From Halicephalobus mephisto (Eukaryota > Nematoda > Chromadorea > Rhabditida > Panagrolaimidae), in the NCBI GenBank assembly GCA_009193035.1, contig SWDT01000078.1:1-64000 (forward strand): DNA of 64,000 nucleotides. Reading direction: 5' to 3'. The notes below the pieces were generated by a model that worked only from the letters and a program-made list of their open reading frames with translations, was not told where the DNA came from and searched no databases. The position numbers and the translations under genes were made by a program. Positions 43,121-54,665 of this stretch are shown here, piece by piece (positions within the stretch are counted from its first letter, which is position 1; the number at the start of each line of letters is the position of its first letter).

Positions 43121-43189
43121 ATTCCGACGATTTTTTTCACATATTTCCTCATCGGAAAAAAACGGAAAACACGGTAATTAAATAATTTT

Positions 43190-44720
43190 TGTCTCGTAGT
43201 ACTAACTCTGTCTCCTGTTTTTAAAGTTTATATAACACAATAATCGATCGTATTTGATTAATCTAAAGGTCGAATTACTTAATTTAAAAATAAAACAATA
43301 AATAACCAATGTAACTTTCGTCCAAATACGTGGGACAAAAATGAATAAAATTGTTCAAAAAAATTGAAAATTTATTTTTTAAAAAATTCAAAATATGTAC
43401 TGATTTCGATAAATTTTTAATTACCCAAATTTAAGAAATAAATAAGGTTATTATTTTCGTTAAAAAACATGTTCAAAGATAAAAATGATTTTTAAAAAAT
43501 TTCCAACTTTTTTTACACAATTTTTAAAATTAAAAAAAAAATAATTTTCAAATTTAAAAAAAAAACTTTAAAAAAAATTATTTTTTAAACTTTTTTAAAA
43601 AAACAAATTTTAAACTTTTTAAAAAAAATAATCTTTTAAACTTTTTAAAAAAAAATTATTTTTTAAACTTTTTTAAAAAAATTATTTTTTAAACTTTTTT
43701 AAAAAAATTAATTTTAAACTTTTTTTAAAAAAATTATTTTTTAATTTTTTAAACATAATTTTAATTTCTAAAAGTTGAAGTAAAATAATAAAATCATTAC
43801 TGTAATTATTGAAATATATACTAAAAACAAAGAATAAAAAAATATTTTACAAATTTTGAGTTTTTTAATTTTAATTATTTAAATTTAAAAATTACCGTAA
43901 TTTTTTGTGAAATCGAAAATAAGGGAAATTTTATTTTTAAAGAACTTTTACGTTTGATTTTATTTATTTATTTTTATTTTTAATTTTTAATTACCTAAAT
44001 TTACGAAGCACATTACGATTACTTTCGTCAATCCTCCCTCCGGGGGTTTTCGTAGTCCCCTGCAGAACCCACGAAGATGACTTTTCAAGATAACTTTAAT
44101 TTTTTATTTTAATTTTTTAATTTTAATTTTTTACTTTTTTACTTTAATTTTAATTTTAAATTTTTTTACTTTAATTTTAATTTTAATTTAAATTTTTAAA
44201 TTTTTTTACTTTAATTTTTATTTAAATTTTTTAATTTTTTATTTTTTTTACTTTTTTACTTTTTTAATTTTTTAACTTTTTTTATTTTTTGTCTAAAATT
44301 AATAGGAAATTCAAATTACTTAAAAAATGAAAAAATTCAGATCTTTGATTTTTAAAAATATTAATTTTAAATATTTGGATTTTTAATAAACGAAATGGGG
44401 AATTTCCGGGGGAATCTGAAAACATGGGAAAATTTCCAGAGCAAACAAAAGAGTGGATTTTTGGAAAATGGCATCATGCATAAATCGGACTTATGGAAGT
44501 TAGAATATTGTGTTTTTTAAAGCAAAAATTTCGAAGAAAACCGATTTTTAAAAGTTTGTTAAAAATTATATATTTGAATTTGAAAAACGAAATTTGACCG
44601 CAGGCAAAGAAGTTCAAGAGTAGGTTGTTTGTCAAAACATGATGAACACGGTATACGGTAGAAGCCGGGGCAGTTGGTGGATGATAAAAAAAACAATTTA
44701 TAACTTTTAAAAAACAGTGG
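43190..44720. other. AT-rich intergenic sequence
   Basis: It is mostly poly(A)/poly(T)-like sequence with short repeats such as TTTTTTAAACTTTTTTAAAA at 43560-43740 and TTTAATTTTAATTTTAATTT at 44095-44280. A short GC-rich patch, CCTCCCTCCGGGGGTTTTCG, lies at about 44033. No gene is seen. Confidence 0.6.
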
Positions 44721-44724
44721 CTAA

Positions 44725-45290
44725 AAAGCTGAAAAATCAGTCACTATTTGCATTCCTATTAGTTTACTATTTTTGACAGGTCTAGAAATTGCCTCAGATA
44801 GTGACTAATATGTTACAATCTCAGTCACTATCCAATGTTTTCACTGGAGCTGCTATTTTTGACAGGTCTAGAAATTGCCTCAGATAGTGACTGAAATATG
44901 GTAACATTGGTCACTATCCAAGTCCACTATTAGAACTGCTATTTTCGACAGCTGTAGAAATTGTCTCAGATAGTGACTGAAATATTACAACCTCAGTCAC
45001 TATCCAAGTCCACTATTAGAACTGCTATTTTTGACAGCTGTAGAAATTGCCTCGGATAGTGATTGGAAGACAAATTTTTTACTACTTATACACTATCTTT
45101 AAAACACTAGATAGTGACCGAAATAACTATTTTTTAAGACACTATCGAAATGAAGATAAAATATTCTAGATAGTGACTGAAGAGGACAATAAATCTTCCA
45201 AAGTAGTCACTGTCCAAGTCTCCTATTGGAACTGTCTTTTTTAACAATTCCATAAATTTTTCAAAATAGGGACTAGAAACACGACAAATC
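44725..45290. repeat. 86-bp satellite array, locus 2
   Basis: This is about six units of the same family as 21490-22015 in the same orientation (CTATTTTTGACAGGTCTAGA, AATTGCCTCAGATAGTGACT). Units from the two loci are almost as alike as units within a locus. Confidence 0.95.
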
Positions 45291-45502
45291 CCCGTTTCAT
45301 CATCCTATGTTTTTCATCAACTCTCATTATTTTCGTTTACAGTAACTTCCTGAAACTATTCACAACTATTCGGAATTCTCAACACAAAAACCAAAAATTA
45401 CTTCGTGTTCCAAACACTTGTAAATGAAGTTCGGAAAAATGAATAAAACTTGATTGTAAGCATAATCCGGAGTAAATTATCCTGAATGAAACTCGAGACT
45501 TG

Positions 45503-45582
45503 TTGCCCCGCCTTCGTCAGCGGAATCTGAAGTCAGAAAAGCTCGTTTCGGGACCGATTCAGTTTGGGCGATGAGGCGGCAA
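45503..45582. other. Possible structured RNA or hairpin in a GC-richer island
   Basis: TTGCCCCGCCTTCGTC (45503-45518) can pair with GATGAGGCGGCAA (45570-45582), with a smaller TCTGA/TCAGA hairpin inside. A TTTTTT follows at about 45601. The island (about 45470-45600) stands out in an AT-rich region and carries no open frame of note. Expression is unknown. Confidence 0.3.
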
Positions 45583-45659
45583 AAATTGAGAACAATGAGT
45601 CTTTTTTCCATTTTTTAAATTATTTTAAAAGTTTCGAAACAATTTAACTGAAAAAATTA

Positions 45660-46230
45660 AAATTTCCAAAAACCTTAAGTTTTAAAGTTTTTCTTTGAAA
45701 ATTAAAAAATTTCAAAAATGTACAAAACTGACTTCCTCCTTTGAAATATATTATTATTGAAAATTTTGAAAAAATTATAATTTAAAAATAAAAAAAATAA
45801 ATCATTAAAAATAAAAATTTTTGAAATTTAATAACGAAAATTAAAAATTATCAGATTTAAAAATATTTTTATTAAACTTAAAATTTTTCGAAAATAATAT
45901 AAATTAAAATTAATTTTAAAGTTTTTGGGAATTAAAAAATTTCAAAAATGTACAAAACTGACTTCCTCCTTTGAAATACATTATTATTGAAAATTTTGAA
46001 AAAATTATAATTTAAAAATAAAAAAAAATTATTCATTAAAAATTTAAAAAATTGGATAATTTTTAATTTTTGTTATTAAATTTCAAATTTAAAAATATTT
46101 TTATTAAACTTAAAATTTTTCGAAAAAAATACAAATTAAAATTATTTTTAAAGTTTTTGGGAATTAAAAAATTTCAAAAATGTACAAAACTGACTTCCTC
46201 CTTTGAAATCTAATTAAATTTTTCCAAATT
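45660..46230. repeat. 230-bp tandem repeat, three copies
   Basis: TGTACAAAACTGACTTCCTC plus CTTTGAAAT occurs at about 45718, 45948 and 46178, spaced by 230 bp, with similar AT-rich sequence between. It is noncoding and is followed by simple AT-rich repeats to 46630. Confidence 0.92.
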
Positions 46231-46764
46231 GTCAATAATAATATGGACTAAAATTATTTTATTTCGAAAAAAAATTAAATTAATTCTTTAAAATTTAAAA
46301 ATCCAAAAATGTACAATTTTTTTCGAAATTTAATTAGAAAATTAAATTTTTTTGTTTTTAACTGATTTAAAAATATTTTTTAAAAAATAATTTCTTTAAA
46401 AAAATGAATTTTTAATGATTTTTAAAATTAAAAAAAAATAATTTCTTTAAAAAAATAAATTTTTAATAATCTTCGAAATTAAAAAAAAATAATTTCTTTA
46501 AAAAAAATTGATTTTTAATAATCTTCGAAATTAAAAAAAATAATTTCTTTAAAAAAATAAATTTTTAATTTTTTAAATTAACAAAATAATTTTCAAAAAA
46601 ATTTTTAAATTTAAAAAAGTTTATTTTTTAAACTTGAAAAACTCTGATAATCACATTCCATTTGACCTCCTACAGTACGCCAAATCTGAAAACTGTCGAA
46701 AACTCTACTCCTGAAATCAAAGTCAAATTTATTTTTTGACTAGAAAAAAACGAAAATTCCGCAC

Positions 46765-49145
46765 TTAGGCTTTGTACAGTATCGAACCCAGGACAGTTTC
46801 GCTCAGGACCGCCGGACGCGAGAGGGCGATTGATCCGTTTCCTTTTCCTCCGGAGTTTCTGACCAGTGTCTCCAGAAGGCCCCAATCCAGGTCGTACTTC
46901 CAAGAAAGAGGCAGATATATACAGTAATAACAAAAAACAACTTCCTCTTCCCTGAGGTCCTTGTCTTCACTCGGAAATATCCCAACAACATTGATCCCGT
47001 CGAATCCAAGTCCCACAGCACATATGTCCTCCAATGACGTCACTTCCATCTTTTTCCTCGGAGCCGGATCTTCGTACTTCTTCATCAACTGCTCGTGGAA
47101 TTCCTTCGTGAAGTCTTCTAGTTTCTCAAATTCGCCGTACACATGACGAGTCGGAAAAGGGAACGAGCATTCACGGGATCCAGTGTATTCAATAATCTGC
47201 AAAATACCGTACACTCAAAATTCACAAACTACAGTACACTAAATTCCCTCTAAAACACAGCGTATCAAAAAACTCGTAAACTACAGTATACTAGATCTCC
47301 TCTAAAATACTGCAACTTCGAAAACTTGTAAAACACCGTATACTCACAATGTTCCATATACAGTATACTAAGAAACTTCTAAATTATAGTATGCCCCAAA
47401 AAGTTGCAAACTACCGTATACCCAGCAAAAACTCACGTGATTTTCAAGACTTCTGTTTCCGTGTTTCAGAATTTGCTTGACTATAATTTTAAAAGTCGGG
47501 AATCTGTCTTCGTGTGTCTTCATCACACAGAGCAGTCTATCTATGAAGTTCGACACCACCCCAACGACCACCGGATACCCTAAGGGCAAATTGGTGGGTT
47601 TCCTGTCGATCAGAGCCCTCAAAACACAATGAGCGTCTTCGGGAATCGCCTTCAGAAAGTAGCCTCCCTCCAGCAAGACCACCAGGGGGATATCCAAGGA
47701 GGCTAAAGACCCGACCAAGTACCCGAATCCAGCAGGAGTGACTCTCATTTCGCCTTCTCGGTCCCCGAAAGAAGCATCAAAACCACAAGAAACGAGGATC
47801 AGTTCAGGATCAAAGTCCCGGATCGCAGGTCTGACGAGCATATCCATGAAACTCAAATATTCCGCGTCCCCCATGCCTACTTGCTCAATAGGAACATTGA
47901 CCGTTTGGTTGTCTAAAAACGAAAATTTAGTCATTTTTCAGTTTTAATCAAGTTTTAAAAAACCAAAAATCTTTAATTTTTCCTTTTAATTTTAATTATA
48001 TTTCAAAAAAGTTAAAAATCTTCATTTTTTGATTTTAATTATATTTCGAAAAAACTAAGAATTTTTAATTTTCGACTTTTAATTTTAATTATATTTTGAA
48101 AAATTAACTTACATCCGGTTTTGACGTTACTTTCGGGCAAATTTGGCCAGAAATGTCCGCTTTCGTATCTGTGGATCGAGATTAGCAAGATCCCTGGATC
48201 GTCCTCGATACAGTACTGCGTTCCTTGACCTGCATGAACATCGAAATCGACGATGAGCACCCTGTTGAGGCCCGATCGTCTTGCGTGTTTGGCACAAATG
48301 GCGACGTTGTTGAAAATACAAAATCCGCATCCTTCATTTGGACCAGCATGATGTCCAGGAGGTCGTACAGCTGCGAATCCGTTTGAACCGCTGAAAAAAG
48401 GGTATTCGTCTACCGAAGTTTCAAAACAAACCGATTTTTGAGGACTTTCCTCATCAACTTCAAGGAAGATCCGGCGGCGAGCATCGCACATTCAAAAGTG
48501 AATTCATTTATGTATATGTCTTCAAAACAACTACTGAGTTTCTCATTCTGCTCCTGGAAATTAAATTCATATATAAAGGTCAAATTTCATATAAAAAGTC
48601 AAATTCATATATGAAAGTCAAGTTTTACATATAAAAAAGTAAATTTACACGTGGAGAAATTAAGTTTCATATATCAAAAACTCGATTCCATATATGAAAG
48701 TCAAATTTTACATATAAAAAAGTAAATTTACACGTGGAGAAATTAAGTTTCATATATCAAAAACTCGATTCCATATATGAAAGTCAAATTTTACATATAA
48801 AAAAGTGATTTTATACTTAAAAGACTCAATTTCACATATCGAAAATTCACTTTTATATAAAAATTAAGTTTAATATGCAAAAGTTAAATTTTTTACAGAA
48901 AAACTTACGACAGTTTTCTCGGCGCTTTCTTTGATGGACGAGAAGTACTCTTTTCCGTGGACTAGCAATACATCTTCTTCCGTAGCCATCTTAGACTTGA
49001 TTATCTCACATTCTTTCAAAATCCCGGAGCCTTCTAGCTTGTCCAAGACCCGTTCCAGCCGAGCGGGGACTTCTATGTGGTTCGGATCCCATTCACATCG
49101 GTGCTTTAGCATCTTGCGGTCAGAGACAAAGTAAGTTTTGCCCAT
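46765..49145 (-). CDS. Class II histone deacetylase (HDAC6/10-like, single domain)
   Basis: This zinc-dependent enzyme removes acetyl groups from lysines of histones or cytoplasmic proteins. Exons on the - strand are 49145-48909, 48553-48432, 48390-48113, 47912-47437 and 47196-46765, giving 514 aa. I chose MGKTYFVSDRKML as the start, since the upstream extension has no coding character. Active-site landmarks are present: RPPGHHAGPNEGCGFCIFNN (about 128-147, the His pair), VDFDVHAGQGTQYC (Zn-binding Asp and His, about 170), SCGFDASFGDREGEM (Zn-binding Asp), and VVLLEGGY (catalytic Tyr). The family's DVHHGNGTQ is DVHAGQGTQ here, but the ligands themselves remain. A C-terminal extension of about 130 residues is not recognised, and I see no HDAC6-type ZnF-UBP. 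It is divergent from rpoa-2, with starts 306 bp apart. Confidence 0.92.
47215..47420. repeat. Short degenerate repeats in HDAC intron 4
   Basis: CTACAGTATACTAGATCTCC, CTAAAATACTGCAACTTCGA and AAACTTGTAAAACACCGTAT-like units of about 60 bp recur three to four times within the intron and slightly into its right edge. Confidence 0.65.
48575..48860. repeat. ~83-bp tandem repeat in HDAC intron 1
   Basis: Two near-perfect units contain TTTACACGTGGAGAAATTAA, GTTTCATATATCAAAAACTC and GATTCCATATATGAAAGTCA. Degraded copies lie to both sides. Confidence 0.9.
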
Positions 49146-49451
49146 CTTGGATTGAATAAAGATATCACTGATGATAATTAACAAGGAATGAAAGAGGAAT
49201 TTTTATCAAAAACAAGAACCCGGATCAGCTAACGCTTCAAAAGACCATTTTTATCGTTTCTATCGGGTTGAAAAAGGAAAACCGCTCAAAATCGGTCTCG
49301 ACACGAGTGAAAATCGCAAATTTCTTCAATTCCTCTGAAATCCCTTAATTTTCCTCGATTTTTTTTGTTTTCTTTGATTTCCCATATATCCATTTTATAT
49401 CGGATATTTTCCTAACCACGTATTGATAGTGTTTTTTCAGTTTGGAGCTCA
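49146..49451. promoter_or_regulatory. Divergent promoter region, HDAC and rpoa-2
   Basis: This is 306 bp between two start codons. TTTTTTCAG ends at 49440, eleven bases before the rpoa-2 ATG, and is a likely trans-splice acceptor. The middle is less AT-rich (CCGGATCAGCTAACGCTTCA). No TATA box is seen. Confidence 0.5.
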
Positions 49452-52400
49452 ATGGAGTGCGATATAGCCTCCTATCACGTCGAGTCTTTCAACTTCCTCA
49501 TCGACCCCGGTATTCGGTTAGCCGCCCTAGATGTGCCTCCGATCAAATTCAGATTCGAGAACGGTGATAACGTTGAGATCTCGTACACAAGTGCCACCTT
49601 GGATAAGCCTAATATAAAGGTAAGAAGTACAAAACCAGATCTGGCCTAAAATCCATGTTTTCAGACCAAATCCCTCGAAGTGGTTAAACTTTATCCGTCA
49701 GAATGCCGTCAACGAGGTTTAACCTACTCTGGTCTCCTCAAAGTCGGGATAAGAATAGCGGTTAATGGCTCGGAGATGCAGGAACTGAACTTGGAAGCCG
49801 GTCGTGTCCCCATCATGTTGAGGTCGAACCTCTGTCATCTCGCCGGACTGGAGGAGAAGGAACTCATAAAGAGGAACGAGGAGCTGCAAGAAAAAGGAGG
49901 TTATTTCGTCTGCAAAGGAGCCGAGAAAGTTGTTCGTTTGCTGATTGCCAACAGATCCAATTATCCCTACGCCATAAACCGGGAAAGCTACAAGAAGAAG
50001 GGGAAATTCTTCACCGAATACGCGATCATGATGAGATCTGTCCGTGGAATGCACTCGGTGGCTATGAACACTCTTCATTTCTTGAGCATTTCGTCCATGA
50101 CGATCACTATCCAAGTGGGTTTTTCGGATTTCAACTTCTACAGTAATTTGTCACTTTAGTACCGTCGGGAAATCTTCTACGTGCCTTTCATGTACGTTCT
50201 TCGTGCGTTGGTGGACTACAACGAGTATGAGATATATGAAAAACTCCTCAGAGGCCGTTCTCAGGACGATTTCTACGCCAGTTGTTTAAGAAACATGATT
50301 AGAAATGCCCGTGATGAAGGAGTTCTGAATCGCGAAACAGCTCTGAAGATCCTCGGCTCCAGATTTCGTGTTTGTGTGGGTGACAGAATTGCTCCATGGG
50401 AAACAGACGAAGATGCTGCCAGATTCATCTTCAAGTACTGTCTCTGCATTCATCTAGATTCTGACATCGACAAATTCTACTGTCTTACTTATATGGCTAA
50501 GAAACTTATGGCTCACGTTAACGGGGAAATTCTGCCAGAATCTCCTGATAGTCCTCAATTCCAAGAAGCAAGTGTCTCTGGACATGTCGTTTTGGCTATC
50601 ATTCGGGAACGATTGGAGAACCAACTTGTCAATGCAAAAACGAATCTAATCTTCATGGAAAGAAAACAAGGGGAGAAGTTTAAATTCACAGAGCAGAGAT
50701 TTATTCAAGCTTGGGGCACTCAGAAGAATGGAGAAGTGACGAAAGGGTTGGAGTATTTCTTGGCTACAGGCACATTGGTGACGAAAACTGGCCTGGGACT
50801 GATGCAGACAACTGGATTTGCTGTTATTGCTGAAAGAATTAATCAACTTAGATTTGTCTCTCATTTTCGGGCAGTTCATCGTGGTTCGTTCTTTACTGAA
50901 ATGAGAACAACAGATGCAAGAAAGTTAAGACCAGAAGCGTGGGGATTTATTTGTCCTGTTCATACTCCTGATGGTGCTCCTTGTGGTTTGTTGAATCATG
51001 TTACTGCTTCAACTAGGATTGTTAATAGTTATCAAAGTAGAATTTCGAAGATTCAAAGAACATTAGCAGATCTGGGAGTGGTTCCAAATGGAATTGATGA
51101 TGTTGCTTTAGATGATGAAGGATATCAAGTTCTTGTTGATGGAAATTTTGTTGGATATATTTCGAAAAAACGAGCTCCGATTGCTCTTCAACATTTGCGG
51201 AAAATGAAGGTTAGTGATAGTGATACAAGAGTGCCTTCTACGGCTGAACTGACTCTTGTGAAGTATTCAAGTGATCCGGAAAACGTTTTGACACAATATC
51301 CAGGTCTTTATATATTTACCACTCCGGGAAGATTTATTCGACCAGTGATGAATCTTTATCATCAAATTGTTGAATATGTTGGTAAGGTTCTTTTTAAATG
51401 ATTTTGGTTATTTAATGATTTTTAGGAACGTTTGAGCAAGTTTATCTTTCAATTATTATTGATCCTAAGGAAGCAGAACCTGGAGTTACTATGCATCAGG
51501 AACTTCATCCATCAGCATTGTTTTCGTTTGCGGGCAACTTGATCCCGTTTCCTGATCATAATCAGTCTCCACGTAATGTTTATCAATGCCAGATGGGTAA
51601 GCAAACGATGGGAACTGCTGTTCATGCTTGGCATGCTCGTAATGATAATAAGATGTATCGTTTGTTATTTCCACAAAGACCGTTGTTGAAACCGGAAGCT
51701 TATGATTTGTATAAGATGGATGATTATCCACTTGGAACGAATGCATGTGTTGCTGTGATCTCATACACTGGTTACGATATGGAAGATGCTATGGTGATTA
51801 ACAAAAGCAGTTATGAAAGGGGATTTGCACATGGAACTGTGATTAAGGTGGAAGTGGCGGATTTGAATGAAAAAAATCGTTATGCAACTTTGGATTCTGC
51901 AAATATTTTTGGTAGAGATCCAGATGCTCATGATTTGGATAATTTTATTAGTGAAGATGGTCTTCCGATTCCGGGAAAAATGTACCGTGAACATGATCCA
52001 TATATTTCTTATAAAACACCGGATACTCAGAAGTATGTTGTTAAATCGTTTCATTATGCAGAACCGGCTATTTGTGGATATGTTAGAATTGTTGAAGCTC
52101 ATGAGGATTTGGGAAAAACTAAAGCTCTTATTCAGTGGAGAATTAGTCGGAATCCAATTATTGGTGATAAATTTGCTTCTAGACATGGTCAAAAAGGAAT
52201 TAATTCGTTTTTATGGCCTCAAGAATCTCTTCCGTTTTCAGAAAGTGGTATGGTTCCTGATATTATTTTTAATCCTCATGGTTTTCCATCTAGAATGACA
52301 ATTGGTATGATGATTGAATCAATGGCAGGAAAAGCTGGAGCAATGCAAGGAAAATATTTGGATGCATCACCATTTGTATTTAATGATAATAATACGGCAA

Positions 52401-52984
52401 TTGATTATTTTGGTGAATTATTGCAAAAATCGGGATATAATTATTTTGGAGAAGAAACATTTTATTCAGGAATGGATGGAAGAGAAATGAAAGCACAAAT
52501 TTTTTTTGGAATTGTGTATTATCAACGTCTTCGTCATATGATTTCGGATAAGTTTCAAGTAAGAGGGACGGGACCTGTGGATTCAACGACGATGCAACCT
52601 GTTAAAGGAAGGAAGAAAGGAGGTGGTATTAGATTTGGTGAAATGGAAAGAGATTCTTTGATTGCTCATGGAGCTGCTTTTTGTTTACAGGTTTGTTTTA
52701 CTTTAACAAGTGATATAATGTGTTGGTTGTAGGATCGGTTGTTGCTTTCGTCAGATGCGGATTATTCGTGGGTTTGTAAACAATGTGGGTCTCTTGTTTC
52801 GGTCATTAGAACTATTACGAGAACGAAGATCTACAAAGCTAGAGAATATAGCTGCAGGATTTGTAAAACTGCTAAGCATGTTGAAAGAATGCAAGTTCCA
52901 CATATTTTCTCGTATTTGGCGGCTGAACTTGGGGCGATGAATATTAAAATGAAGATGAGTGTCAAAGATCCCATCAATGAGTAA
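49452..52984 (+). CDS. rpoa-2: RNA polymerase I second-largest subunit (RPA135/RPOA-2)
   Basis: This beta-like subunit forms half of the active site of Pol I, which makes the large rRNA precursor in the nucleolus. Exons are 49452-49619, 49665-50114, 50160-51381, 51426-52690 and 52733-52984, giving 1118 aa, the normal size. Order of landmarks: SYHVESFNFLID near the N-terminus, AGRVPIMLRSNLCHL, GGYFVCKGAEKVVRLLIANR, VHRGSFFTEMRTTDARKLRP, WGFICPVHTPDGAPCGLLNH, AVISYTGYDMEDAMVINKSS, GDKFASRHGQKGINSFLWPQ, GGGIRFGEMERDSLIAHGAA. The C-terminal zinc ribbon is CKQCGSLVSV...CRICKT. The HVESFNF start and the spacing identify Pol I rather than Pol II or III. All introns are under 55 bp. It is divergent with the HDAC gene. 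Confidence 0.97.
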
Positions 52985-54095
52985 TGGTTGGGTTTTTGGA
53001 TGTTGTTGAATTAGTATTGTTGAGTTTGATAATAGTTTATGAAATATTGTTTGAATGTTTTGGAGGTTTTTAAAAAGCACACTTGAAGAATTCGGGTAGG
53101 TTTTTGTTAAATTTATGAGGTAATTTCGATGCAAAAAAGAAAATTAAAAAATAGCTAGTTTTTTCTGTCATCGAAGTTGTCTTAAAAACTCGTAAAAGTG
53201 AAATTGAAAACATTGAATTTTTCCTAAATTGGAAAATTGGGTTTTGGAACGAAAAATTTAGTCTTTTTTCTAAAATTGCTAAATGGTTCAAAAATGAAAA
53301 GAATTTTTACAAAATAAAAATGACTAAATTTTTAAAAGTAAATTTTAAAACAAGAATTTATAAAAAAGTGAATTTAAAATATTATTAGTTTTCTCAAAAA
53401 TTGATTAAACTGATTTTAAAACAAAAAAATTTATAAAAAATGAATTTAAAATATTATTAGTTTTCTCAAAAATTGATTAAATGGTCCTGGAACGAAAAAG
53501 AAATTCATAAAAGTGCAACTGAAAGGTATAGCCAGTTTTTCCTAAATCAGTCTATCTGGTCCCAACGCGAAAAGTTGGTTAGTTGTTTTGTCCTGGACAC
53601 TTTTTTATTAAAATTTCTAGTTTTCCAGCAAAATTTGTTTTCTTTTTTTTATTTTTAGATTATTTTTGTTTTTTTATCCCATAATTATTATCGTCCAACT
53701 CCCTAGCTCATAAATGTGAGTTTTTTGAGCTGTTTATATATGAAGCTAATGGTTTAATTTTCTATTTCAGGAACGATGGATCTCCTACTCCCTCTCTCCT
53801 TGCTGCTTTTCAATTGCTGGGTTCACAAATGATGTGGTCTGTGTCTCAGAAGTAATGAATAACAAATTGAGGCAATTTCCGAACCCCAGTGAGGTTTCAA
53901 GGATTCAGAATGATCTTCGAAACAATTGGATCAAAATCGGGTTTTTCGATTAATGTGTAAGTTGTATTGTCAACAATCTTTATCAAGTTTATTATTCTGC
54001 CCAAATTAGTATACAAATAATTGCGGAGCAGACGCTGTCTTAGCAAGAGGACTTGATCATGTTCCTGGGGCGCTTACCAAATTTTCAATTGGGCA
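52985..54095. other. Intergenic region with an exon-like segment
   Basis: The first 750 bp is AT-rich rpoa-2 3' flank with two partial repeats (TTTAAAATATTATTAGTTTT twice). At 53714-53770 there is a well-formed short intron (GTGAGTTTT to TCTATTTCAG). The following segment 53771-53855 is GC-richer and open in one frame (SPTPSLLAAFQLLGSQMMWS, ending at TAA). Joining across this intron creates an ATG, which would start a 28-residue product. I do not recognise it. Confidence 0.3.
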
Positions 54096-54665
54096 TCAAG
54101 GCGATAGGAAATCTCGGCGACTGATCCGGCCAATTTGAATGTTGGAATCAACGAGTTTTTTGTATTTGGACATATCATGCTGAATCATGCATTGGATTGG
54201 GGTGAAGAAACAATTACGAGATCCACTGCCGGAGTACTTTTTCAAAGCTCCTGAAGATTTTTTGGGGAATTGGAAAGCTTTCTTTTGTTTTTCGAAGGTG
54301 AATGGTGGGATCTCTTGGTCGACGTCAGTGTTGAAAGGTGTTGCGAGAGCTACATTCGAAACATCTGAATTTTCGGTTCCCCCGGGGCTTGGAATGTTTC
54401 TTAACGTCATCAGCCTACCAATAATGTACCTAAAAAACTTCATTAGTTTTGACTTTGATTGAAAGTGGGTGGTAGTGCCATTCTTGGAATTTCAATTTCC
54501 TCTGACCAAGATACGTTTCGCAAAAAGTTGATTCCCAAAGACCCTTTATTTAATTTTTAACTGGAAATTTGGTTAATTTTATTTAACTTACCCGTTGACT
54601 GTCCCAACGGACAATGCAAAAGCTATGATGCGGATGGCGACGGTAGTTATTGGAAGGAACCGCAT
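54096..54665 (-). CDS. Neuropeptide-like precursor with an allatostatin-C-type cyclic core
   Basis: Exons on the - strand are 54665-54592 and 54429-54096, giving 135 aa. Residues 1-25 form a signal peptide (MRFLPITTVAIRIIAFALSV). The C-terminal half holds dibasic sites (KQKK, PKK, LKK, YKK, SRR). Between two KK sites lies a 25-residue peptide whose core is GSRNCFFTPIQCMIQHD. It contains the precursor's only two cysteines outside the signal, six residues apart. The C-F-F-T-P-I-Q-C ring matches insect allatostatin C (C-Y-F-N-P-I-S-C) at both Cys, the Phe, the Pro and the Ile. Allatostatin C acts through somatostatin-type GPCRs. The role here is inferred from that resemblance. Unlike allatostatin C, the peptide continues about ten residues past the second Cys. 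A TCTATTCAG 24 bases before the ATG is a likely trans-splice acceptor. It lies convergent to rpoa-2, about 1.1 kb away. Confidence 0.82.

Noticed and set aside
42570..43121. 183-codon - strand frame over the minisatellite
   Set aside because: It mirrors the 21-bp unit. There is no independent sign of coding.
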